Assembly: GCA_913043005.1 (NCBI GenBank) | Contig: CAJWKU010000008.1 | Span: forward strand, 1-64,000 | Origin: an uncultured Cryomorphaceae bacterium | Lineage (GTDB): Bacteria; Bacteroidota; Bacteroidia; Flavobacteriales; Schleiferiaceae | Length of the DNA stretch: 64,000 nucleotides | Direction of reading: 5' to 3' | Shown here: positions 43,861 through 51,190 of the stretch, one piece after another | Layout of the letters: each line of letters begins with the position of its first letter | Numbering within the stretch: the first letter of the stretch is position 1 | Position numbers and translations under genes: made by a program | Notes under the pieces: generated by a model | Told to the model about the DNA's origin: nothing | Databases searched by the model: none | Seen by the model: the letters and a program-made list of their open reading frames with translations, nothing else

Positions 43861-44522
43861 CTGTTTCTTTTTAAAGATTTATCGATGAACTTAATGATAT
43901 CTGAAAAGCATTCCTGACTTATCGAATGGGGCATTTTATATGTTCCAATTTCTAAAACGATATTGAAGTCTGTTTGTGCTTTTTCAAAAGTTGGAATAGA
44001 CATTGAAATTGGAACCACAGCATCTTCAGTACCTAAAGCTACAAAATGAGGTACCTTTCCTTTAATATGTTTAAGAAATGGCCATTCTAGGGGGTAGTAG
44101 CTTGCAATTGAGACAATCGAATTAACCTTCTCTGGAAAAGAAAAAGATATAGCATTGCATAGTATTCCACCTTGAGAAAATCCCATTAAAACTGGTCTCG
44201 GAGAATTTGGGTAAATTGATTTATGCCAGTCCAGAGCATCGCTGATAAGTAATAAGGACTCTTGAGCCTGAGGTAGGTTAGTTTCCTTTAATCCATTAAA
44301 ATCGAATTCTATGCCATACCAGGCAAAACCACCAGTAGGTAAAGGGAACGTAGCTCTTAAAGATCTGATTGTATAGTGTCTACCAAAGTAAGGACTAAGG
44401 GCCGACAGGTCCGCTTCGTTACTAGCATAACCATGAAGGAGCCAAATCTCTTGCTTAAATTGGTTATCTCCTGTACCCTCTGATATCAATGAGTCATTAA
44501 ACGCAACAGGTAAAGCTCTCAT
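43857..44522 (-). CDS. Alpha/beta-hydrolase (carboxylesterase/phospholipase type)
   Basis: A 221-residue serine hydrolase of the YpfH/carboxylesterase group. The catalytic triad is visible as Ser in GFSQGG, Asp in GTEDAVVP and His in KMPHSIS; the oxyanion strand is LLHGYASNEADL. No signal peptide, so cytosolic. It is the last gene of a three-gene operon with DUF2452 and SRPBCC genes, each joined by a 4-base overlap. Substrate unknown. Confidence 0.85.
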   Translation of the reverse strand: MRALPVAFNDSLISEGTGDNQFKQEIWLLHGYASNEADLSALSPYFGRHYTIRSLRATFPLPTGGFAWYGIEFDFNGLKETNLPQAQESLLLISDALDWHKSIYPNSPRPVLMGFSQGGILCNAISFSFPEKVNSIVSIASYYPLEWPFLKHIKGKVPHFVALGTEDAVVPISMSIPTFEKAQTDFNIVLEIGTYKMPHSISQECFSDIIKFIDKSLKRNS

Positions 44523-44962
44523 TTAATTATGTGCCAGGTATGGTCGCCTAAAAGCCTTACTGAGTTAACAAATTTACCTAACTTTCTTTGAGAAAACTCG
44601 AATTCTTCTGGGCTAATTAAGGATAAAACATGTTCATTTTCAGAGTTAACGTAAAGATGATAAACATGATTAACCTCAGGCTTAAATTTTATCTTAGCGT
44701 TATAAATCCACTGCGATATTTGTTTTCTGTCTTGGATGTCTTTTACCTGAGAAGCGAGAAGCTCCATTTGGGATTTAATTTGAAGTAACTGTTGATCTGT
44801 TTGAAAATCCATGGTGTCTAAAGCCGCACTTCGTTGAGCAATTTCATCAGTAACTTTTATCGGCACACCTCCAACATGGTGAGGGTATTGCAAAGAGCTG
44901 GGATTCTTAGCTACTTTATCTATATCTATTGGATTCTGGACAACAGGTTTATTCTTTTTCAC
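44519..44962 (-). CDS. DUF2452 family protein
   Basis: A 147-residue soluble protein matching the DUF2452 family by the C-terminal block HVYHLYVNSENEHVLSLISP and the N-terminal YPHHVGGVPIKV. A central helix (~55-85) may form a coiled coil. The start is GTG, overlapping the SRPBCC stop (GTGA). No function is known for the family. Confidence 0.78.
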   Translation of the reverse strand: MKKNKPVVQNPIDIDKVAKNPSSLQYPHHVGGVPIKVTDEIAQRSAALDTMDFQTDQQLLQIKSQMELLASQVKDIQDRKQISQWIYNAKIKFKPEVNHVYHLYVNSENEHVLSLISPEEFEFSQRKLGKFVNSVRLLGDHTWHIIK

Positions 44963-45420
44963 TTTTCGTTTATTGAAAATAATTTTTCGGCTACCTCAAA
45001 TCTAAAATTAAATATTTCATTTAACCTCGGTTTCACTATTAGTGGGTGAACCAAACGACCTAAAAGTCCTAAAGGAAGTTTATAGTGAATGTGATCTTTC
45101 ATAAGAACTCCATCTTTTGTCTCTTCAAAAAAATGTTCATGATGCCATATGGCGTATGGACCAACTCTTTGCTCATCAACAAAATATTTTTGATATTCGA
45201 CTTGAGTTATTTCGGTAGTCCATTTCATAGGAATTCCTAAAAGAGGAGAAACTCGATAATGTATAAATAGGCCAGGGTACATTTTCTCTGGAGCATTTCC
45301 TAAAATCTTAAAACCTAAATTATCCGGTGTTATTTTTGATAAATTAGAAGGAGACGAGAAAAAATCCCAAGCTTCCTGTAATTTAACAGGAAGGGTTTGT
45401 TCGCGATAAATTGAATACAT
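44959..45420 (-). CDS. SRPBCC (START-like) family protein
   Basis: A 153-residue helix-grip fold protein. YSIYREQTLPVKLQEAWDFF at the N terminus and the HHEHFFEETKDGVLMKDHIHY strand match the SRPBCC/polyketide cyclase-like group of small-ligand binders. ATG 45420 is preferred to one 8 codons upstream. It heads the operon with DUF2452 and the esterase; ligand unknown. Confidence 0.83.
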   Translation of the reverse strand: MYSIYREQTLPVKLQEAWDFFSSPSNLSKITPDNLGFKILGNAPEKMYPGLFIHYRVSPLLGIPMKWTTEITQVEYQKYFVDEQRVGPYAIWHHEHFFEETKDGVLMKDHIHYKLPLGLLGRLVHPLIVKPRLNEIFNFRFEVAEKLFSINEK

Positions 45421-45464
45421 AAAATTTAAACAACAAAAAAGCAAAGTAGTTTATTGAAATTGAA

Positions 45465-46418
45465 CTAATTTTCTATGGACCATGATTTCTGGAAAATCAC
45501 GTCTCCATTTATATCTATGAATTCGGTAGATAAATTAGATTCTCCATCCCAAATAATCCGGTTAAAATGATTCACATTTACAATTGATCCATGCACTAAG
45601 CTGTTATTCTTCCTCATCTCTTTTTTGCTGGGGTCGTGCGTTGAGGAAGTCAATGGTGAGCTCGTAATGTCAATTAAGCGCTTATTGTCAATATATTTAA
45701 TATTTAACTCTCCGTGGTGCCTATCTCCAGTTAAAAAGACAATCTGTGAATTTGATTCAGAACATATTTTAAGTAGTTCAAGTCTCTCTTCAGGAAATCG
45801 TGAATAATTTTCATAGACCTTGGCGTCATTAAGCACTTGCGAGCCTATGGCAATAAAGACAACTCTTGCGTCCTCATACATAATAAGAGTTTCTCTTAGC
45901 CAATTTAATTGATCGTCGCCCAAAATATGAGTTCCGATTGGGCCACGATGACTTCTATTATCCAATCCTATAAGAGCAATTTCATTATTACGCGTTCGCC
46001 ATCTAATATCACCATTTTTTGACAGATTAACCGGCGTTTGACTCCAGACAGATTCAAATATTTTTGCACTAATATTTTTACCAGAAAAAGATGAATCTGC
46101 ATCATTTGGGCCAAAATCATGATCATCCCATATCGCATATTGCTTTGTTATGATATCAAACATCGAGGAAATTGGCTTGGTTGAGTGACGTTTAATGTAT
46201 GCTTTGGCCATTGATTTTTTATTGCCCCAATTTGGCTCTGTAGAATAAATATTATCTCCTAGCCAAAGAAAAAAATCAGGCTTTTTATCGACAATTGCTG
46301 AAAATATCTCTTCGTTTCTCTCACCCGTATAGTCGGCACAACTGCCAATGCAAAAATCAATATTCTGAGAAAGTAGAGCACTTTGAGCAAAGACAATTAA
46401 GAGTAATGCTTTTTTCAT
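45465..46418 (-). CDS. PhoD-like metallophosphatase, exported
   Basis: A 317-residue phosphodiesterase/phosphatase with a signal peptide (to ~SQ). Metal-site motifs in order are GSCADYTGERN, LWLGDNIY, WDDHDFGPNDA and LTGDRHHGE, the PhoD/alkaline phosphatase D pattern with Fe/Ca-type ligands. Likely periplasmic or surface, releasing phosphate from organic esters or phospholipids; phospholipase D-like use is possible. The C terminus has no sorting domain. Confidence 0.87.
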   Translation of the reverse strand: MKKALLLIVFAQSALLSQNIDFCIGSCADYTGERNEEIFSAIVDKKPDFFLWLGDNIYSTEPNWGNKKSMAKAYIKRHSTKPISSMFDIITKQYAIWDDHDFGPNDADSSFSGKNISAKIFESVWSQTPVNLSKNGDIRWRTRNNEIALIGLDNRSHRGPIGTHILGDDQLNWLRETLIMYEDARVVFIAIGSQVLNDAKVYENYSRFPEERLELLKICSESNSQIVFLTGDRHHGELNIKYIDNKRLIDITSSPLTSSTHDPSKKEMRKNNSLVHGSIVNVNHFNRIIWDGESNLSTEFIDINGDVIFQKSWSIEN

Positions 46419-46555
46419 TTAACAAACATCGACTAATTTGAATTAAAAATATCATTAGGTTATTTGTTGATTCAATTAACAGAAGGTTCTAATAGAATAC
46501 CAAATTGATTCAAAACTAATTTAAGTTGTCTAAATGGTACATTTACAAGTATAAT

Positions 46556-47602
46556 ATGAGATATATAAAAACCTCTGAGCGTTTAAATCTGCTTAAAGAT
46601 GTAGCTAATGAAAATGGTTGGTCAACTGATGTTATCGGGCAGACTAAGAATGGCTTAGATCTTTTTGTTTTTAGAAATAGACCAGATAAGCATGTTGATA
46701 TATGTGCTTGGTCTTTAATGCACGGTAATGAGCCTACGGGATTTAATGCGCTACTTTCTTTTATGCAGAGGTCTAATACCTCAATTTCGTGGTCAATTTT
46801 TCCAGTTGTAAATCCAAACGGAGCTGATTTGTTTAAAAGGTTAAATGCAGACGCTTTAGATATAAACAGAGATGCAAGAAATCTTAGTTCTATTGAAGGA
46901 TTAGCATTGTCAAAATGGGTTCTTGGGGAAAATCCTTCTCTAGCACTTAATCTTCATGATCAAAGAACCTGTTTTTACCCAAAAGGAAAAGATGTTCCGG
47001 CTTCATTTTCTCTTTTGGCACCTAAAGGAAATAGGGATTATGAGACTACTTCACAGATTATAGCAATGAATTGTTGTTCGTGGATGACAAATCAATTGAA
47101 AGGAAATTATCCAGATGGAGTAGGTAGATTTGATGATAGTTTTTACCCCTCTGCTTTTGGTGAATATTTTCAAGAAAATAATATTCCAACAATCACCATT
47201 GAAACAGGAATCGGATTAAATGACTGGGCGAGGGTAGAGGTTTCTAAATCACTGGGAGAATTGCTTTTTTCTCTAGATAAAAATTTTCAATCTGCATTAT
47301 CATGTAAATTAAAATCATATCAGAAGCTTCCTCAAAACGTTAATAATGCGCAAGATTGGATTTGTATCACTTCTGCTGGTCCTTATGAAATTAGAGTCAT
47401 GGAATTAGTTGAAAATCAAAAATATTCTCGTGCGTGGAAGGTCGTTGGACCTGGTGATTTAGATCGAAAGTATTGGTTTTTAAGTGAGTCTATTTCAACT
47501 TCTGTAGAACTAACAACTGGGCAAATTTTAGATGATGACCTCGTTCAATTTTTAGGAGGTATTAGTATAAAGGATTTAGATGTCTTTAGTTTTTCTGATT
47601 GA
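46556..47602 (+). CDS. M14-family zinc carboxypeptidase-like protein
   Basis: A 348-residue peptidase. Zinc ligands are HGNEPTG (HxxE) and the later His in LHDQRTCF; DINRDARN supplies the substrate-binding Arg, and ITIETGIG the catalytic Glu, giving the full M14 set. The start is ATG 46556; an upstream TTG at 46526 would add ten residues of poor sense. No signal peptide is seen, unusual for the family, so it may act in the cytosol. Confidence 0.85.
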   Translation: MRYIKTSERLNLLKDVANENGWSTDVIGQTKNGLDLFVFRNRPDKHVDICAWSLMHGNEPTGFNALLSFMQRSNTSISWSIFPVVNPNGADLFKRLNADALDINRDARNLSSIEGLALSKWVLGENPSLALNLHDQRTCFYPKGKDVPASFSLLAPKGNRDYETTSQIIAMNCCSWMTNQLKGNYPDGVGRFDDSFYPSAFGEYFQENNIPTITIETGIGLNDWARVEVSKSLGELLFSLDKNFQSALSCKLKSYQKLPQNVNNAQDWICITSAGPYEIRVMELVENQKYSRAWKVVGPGDLDRKYWFLSESISTSVELTTGQILDDDLVQFLGGISIKDLDVFSFSD

Positions 47603-47627
47603 AATTTTAAAGATGTAAATTAGTCCA

Positions 47628-48872
47628 GTGACAAAATCAAAAAATATAGCAATTGTAGGAGGGGGTGCTGCTGGCGTTTTTTCTGCCATTGCAGCAGCAG
47701 AGGCTTCTCCTAATTCCAATGTTCATGTTTTTGAAAAATCGGCAAAGTTGCTGGGCAAGGTTTTAATATCTGGAGGAGGAAGGTGTAACGTCACTCATGC
47801 ATGCTTTGATCCGAATGAATTAGTTGAGAATTATCCAAGAGGTTTTCGTGAATTTCTTGGTCCATTTAACAAGTTCGGTTGCGGGGATACAATGGAATGG
47901 TTTACCGACAGGGGTGTTGAGCTGAAAATTGAAAATGACAATCGAGTTTTCCCTGTTTCAAATGAATCTTCAACAATAGTTAATTGTCTGCTTGATTTTG
48001 CCAAGAGAGCTGGGGTTGAATTTCATTTAAGGCATGGGTTAAAATCAATTATAAAAGAAAATGATCTTTTTTCTCTTCATTTTGATTCTGGAGAGATTTT
48101 TTCATTTGATCGAGTTCTTATTGCAACTGGTGGTTCTAAGAGGTTATGGAGCGAACTTAAAAAATTAGGTCATCAAGTAGTCACTCCAGTTCCGTCATTA
48201 TTTACATTTAATATCAGGGATCTTAGATTAAAAGATATGGCTGGCATTTCTATGCCTCAAGTCAGAGCTACTGTGCCAATAGGTGGCTTTGAAACTGAAG
48301 GTCCATTGCTTATTACTCATTGGGGATTAAGTGGTCCTAGTATTCTCAAACTGTCTTCTTTTGGAGCTCGCTGGATGAATGAAGTTGATCACTGTTTTAC
48401 AATATTTATTGATTGGGTGCCCAGTGAGAGCAGTGATAATTTATTTGAAACCCTGAATGGGTTTAGAAAGGATTTTAATTTTCAACGTAAGCGAGTGGTC
48501 GCTAATTCAATGTTTGGTATTCCAATGAGACTTTGGAAGACTCTTTGTGCTTTTGCAAAAATACCAGATTCTGCAAATTGGTCTGACTTAAGTAAGCCTA
48601 TTGTGCGGCGTTTTTCCGACACTCTTTCTGAATCCACCTTTCAGGTTGTTGACAAGAGTACTTTTAAGGAAGAGTTTGTTACTGCTGGAGGTGTTCTTTT
48701 GGAGGAAGTGGACTTTAAAACTTTTGAGAGTCGTATAATTCCCGGTTTATATTTTGCTGGAGAGGTTCTTGATGTAGATGCGTTAACAGGCGGTTTTAAT
48801 TTTCAAGCCGCATGGACTAGTGCTTGGCTAGCTGGGCATTCAATAGTTAATGAAAGGCTAGAGGGTTTTTGA
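47628..48872 (+). CDS. HI0933-type FAD-dependent flavoprotein
   Basis: A 414-residue oxidoreductase of the HI0933/BaiN-like family. The FAD-binding VGGGAAGVFSAIAAAEA opens the protein; KSAKLLGKVLISGGGRCNVTHA and the C-terminal AGEVLDVDALTGGFNFQAAW are the family marks. The start is GTG at 47628. It may reduce unsaturated bonds in unknown cytosolic substrates. The mutagenesis cassette begins 83 bases after it. Confidence 0.9.
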   Translation: MTKSKNIAIVGGGAAGVFSAIAAAEASPNSNVHVFEKSAKLLGKVLISGGGRCNVTHACFDPNELVENYPRGFREFLGPFNKFGCGDTMEWFTDRGVELKIENDNRVFPVSNESSTIVNCLLDFAKRAGVEFHLRHGLKSIIKENDLFSLHFDSGEIFSFDRVLIATGGSKRLWSELKKLGHQVVTPVPSLFTFNIRDLRLKDMAGISMPQVRATVPIGGFETEGPLLITHWGLSGPSILKLSSFGARWMNEVDHCFTIFIDWVPSESSDNLFETLNGFRKDFNFQRKRVVANSMFGIPMRLWKTLCAFAKIPDSANWSDLSKPIVRRFSDTLSESTFQVVDKSTFKEEFVTAGGVLLEEVDFKTFESRIIPGLYFAGEVLDVDALTGGFNFQAAWTSAWLAGHSIVNERLEGF

Positions 48873-48903
48873 GCAAGAATGTAATTTATTCACTTTTTTT
48901 TGT

Positions 48904-48947
48904 CTATTTAAATATTACTAATTATTTTAGCATCCTAATTTAAATAG
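48904..48947. promoter_or_regulatory. Candidate operator of the LexA-like repressor
   Basis: CTATTTAAAT (48904-48913) and ATTTAAATAG (48938-48947) are a perfect 10-bp inverted repeat, centres 34 bp apart, ending 7 bases before the repressor ATG. The core TATTTAAA recurs upstream of dnaE at 51027-51034. Confidence 0.5.
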
Positions 48948-48954
48948 TAATGTT

Positions 48955-49752
48955 ATGAAATTAGACAAAACACTTAAGTCAATGAGAAAGCTAAAAAACT
49001 GGACTCAACAACAGTTAGCTGATCGTGTTGGTCTAAAAAGATCAGTTATTGGAGCGTATGAGGAAGGGAGAGCAGAGCCTAAAATAGAATCTCTATTAGC
49101 TTTTTCTAGGCTATTTAATATGAGTATTGATGATTTATTATCGGGTCAGATAGAAGGAGAGCAGCCCTCTGGTATCAATACTGAGCGCCTAGCGGGAAAA
49201 AAACTCAGAATACTTGCCGTACCTATTGATCCAAAAACAAATAAGGAAAGGGTTTCTCTTGTTCCAGTAAAAGCGGCAGCGGGATACTTAGGGGGTTATG
49301 GGGACATTGACTTTATTGAAGCTTTGCCCCAGTTTTCGCTACCTATGCCTGAAATATCATCAGAAGAAACTAGGCGTGTTTTTCAGATACAAGGAGACAG
49401 TATGCTTCCTTTTTTACCGGGGTCTTATTTAATATCTAGCTATATGCAAGATTGGAGTTCTGTTAAAACCGGTGAGTTGTATATCTTTTTAACTCAAGAT
49501 CACGGAGTTGTTTTTAAAAGAGCTAAAAACTGTATAATGGAAACAGGAGAGATAGAGCTTATTTCAGATAACACAATTTATGAGCCTTACCGAGTTCATG
49601 TAGAAGATCTTCTTGAGATTTGGAAAGTTGAAGGCAATATTCAATTTGATCTTTCTAATAGGTACACTAAAGATAATGTTTCAAATAAGCTAGACAATTT
49701 AAAACAAGAAGTTAGAGCTCTTCGTTCAGCACTAGAGAAAAATGTAGCTTAA
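48955..49752 (+). CDS. LexA-like self-cleaving repressor (XRE HTH plus S24 peptidase)
   Basis: A 265-residue protein: helix-turn-helix at ~8-60 (NWTQQQLADRVGLKRSVIGA), then an S24 peptidase domain with Ser149 (IQGDSMLPFLPGS) and Lys188 (GVVFKRAKN). KAAAGYLGG at 106-114 holds a likely Ala109-Gly110 cleavage site, as in LexA and phage repressors. A short coiled coil ends the protein. RecA-stimulated self-cleavage would free its target promoters. It is followed by dinB after 18 bases and probably controls itself, dinB and dnaE. Confidence 0.92.
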   Translation: MKLDKTLKSMRKLKNWTQQQLADRVGLKRSVIGAYEEGRAEPKIESLLAFSRLFNMSIDDLLSGQIEGEQPSGINTERLAGKKLRILAVPIDPKTNKERVSLVPVKAAAGYLGGYGDIDFIEALPQFSLPMPEISSEETRRVFQIQGDSMLPFLPGSYLISSYMQDWSSVKTGELYIFLTQDHGVVFKRAKNCIMETGEIELISDNTIYEPYRVHVEDLLEIWKVEGNIQFDLSNRYTKDNVSNKLDNLKQEVRALRSALEKNVA

Positions 49753-49770
49753 TATGAATTTTAGTAGGTT

Positions 49771-50982
49771 ATGAGCAGATCTATTCTGCACATGGATTTA
49801 GATAGTTTTTTTGTTTCAGTGGAGAGGCTTCACGATAGCAGACTTAATGGAGTACCTGTTATTATTGGGGGAACATCCGGCAGGGGTGTTGTCGCGGCGT
49901 GTAGTTATGAGGCTAGAACATACGGGGTTGGTTCAGCCATGTCAATGAAAATGGCAAAACAGCTGTGTCCTGAAGCAGTTATTATTAGGGGTAATTCTGC
50001 AGCTTACTCTAAGCAATCTAAAGTAGTTACAGCAATTGCTGAAGAGTGCCTTCCGGTTGTAGAAAAAACATCTATAGATGAATTCTATGCAGATTTAAGT
50101 GGAATGGATCGATTTTTCGGATCGCTAAAAGTCGCTTCAGGCTTGCGTCAAAGAATTATGAGAGAGTCTGGCCTTCCTATATCATTTGGTCTTTCTGTGA
50201 ACAAAACGGTATCTAAGGTTGCTACAGGTGAAGCTAAACCTAATAATGAAAAGCATATACAGTCAGGGGGTGAGAAGCACTTTTTATCACCATTGTCTAT
50301 TCGAAAAATACCTATGGTTGGGCCTAAAACATATCAAACGCTTCGAGACTTAGGTATTCAAACCATTGGAACTCTCCAAAGCATGCCGGTAGATGCACTT
50401 AATAGTGTATTTGGTAAGCATGGTCGAGTTATATGGGAAAAAGCTCAAGGCATTGATGATACACCTGTCTGTAAGACTCATGACAGAAAATCAATCTCAA
50501 CGGAGCGGACATTTAATCACGACACTACAGACTTAGATAAGTTGCGCAGCATTTTGATGGCTATGATTGAAAATCTATCGTTTCAGCTCAGGAAAGGTAA
50601 TAAGCTTACTAGCTGTATTAGAGTAAAAATTAGATATGCAGATTTTCAGACTCAAACCAAGCAGTTGTCAATTCCTTATACATCTTCAGATTCTGTACTT
50701 ATAAATAGGGGGGGGGAGTTATTTGGCCGAATACATAGTCGCCGAATCAGAGTTCGATTAATAGGCGTGAGTCTCAGTGGGTTAGTAGGTGGGGGGAGTC
50801 AGTATCAGTTATTTGAAAAATGTGATAGAAGTGATAGTTTATGTCTAGCTATGGATCAAATTAGAAACACCTATGGAGATAGAGCGGTGTTTAGGGCCTA
50901 TGGACTTGGTGTTAAAACTATAGGTAGAGAAAACCCATTTAATGGAGATCCGCCTCCGTTATTGGCTAATCGAAAAAGATAG
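49771..50982 (+). CDS. dinB: Y-family DNA polymerase (Pol IV/DinB-like)
   Basis: A translesion polymerase of 403 residues. Catalytic residues are Asp9 (MDLDSFF) and Asp103-Glu104 (SIDEFYAD); the steric gate is Phe14; YEARTYGV binds the incoming nucleotide. Thumb with MVGPKTYQTLRDLGI and a little-finger domain (~245-345) follow. QYQLF near 345-350 fits a beta-clamp-binding motif. A run of nine G at residues 313-316 is in frame here. It shares a transcript with the LexA-like repressor. Confidence 0.94.
   Translation: MSRSILHMDLDSFFVSVERLHDSRLNGVPVIIGGTSGRGVVAACSYEARTYGVGSAMSMKMAKQLCPEAVIIRGNSAAYSKQSKVVTAIAEECLPVVEKTSIDEFYADLSGMDRFFGSLKVASGLRQRIMRESGLPISFGLSVNKTVSKVATGEAKPNNEKHIQSGGEKHFLSPLSIRKIPMVGPKTYQTLRDLGIQTIGTLQSMPVDALNSVFGKHGRVIWEKAQGIDDTPVCKTHDRKSISTERTFNHDTTDLDKLRSILMAMIENLSFQLRKGNKLTSCIRVKIRYADFQTQTKQLSIPYTSSDSVLINRGGELFGRIHSRRIRVRLIGVSLSGLVGGGSQYQLFEKCDRSDSLCLAMDQIRNTYGDRAVFRAYGLGVKTIGRENPFNGDPPPLLANRKR
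50708..50716 (+). repeat. Homopolymer G9 inside dinB
   Basis: Nine consecutive G encode Arg313-Gly-Gly-Glu316 in the little-finger domain. Slippage by one base would shift frame and remove the last ~85 residues, including the clamp motif. Confidence 0.92.
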
Positions 50983-51190
50983 GTTTTTTGTGTAGTAAAA
51001 TAGTATATAGATTTTCTCTATATTAATATTTAAAATACTGTAAACCAGCAATTTAATTTATTTTTCTTAATCAATAAAATTAATATTATAGATCTTCTTA
51101 ATTTATTAGCAAAACATAGTTGATTAATGCTATTGTAAAGACTTTTTAAAAGACAAATAAAACAATACTCAACACAGAGTATATCTAATT
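50983..51190 (+). promoter_or_regulatory. AT-rich control region upstream of dnaE
   Basis: The 208 bases hold no gene. Visible are an inverted repeat ATATAGA-TTTTC-TCTATAT (51005-51023), a copy of the TATTTAAA core (51027-51034) followed by ATACT, and a hairpin ATACTC-AACACA-GAGTAT (51165-51182) ending 8 bases before the ATG. No exact TAnnTTTG box is seen. It separates dnaE from dinB, so dnaE probably has its own regulated promoter. Confidence 0.5.

Noticed and set aside
48955-49752. Phage origin of the XRE/S24 repressor
   Set aside because: No integrase, structural, lysis or replication phage gene lies within the window on either side; its neighbours are repair polymerases.
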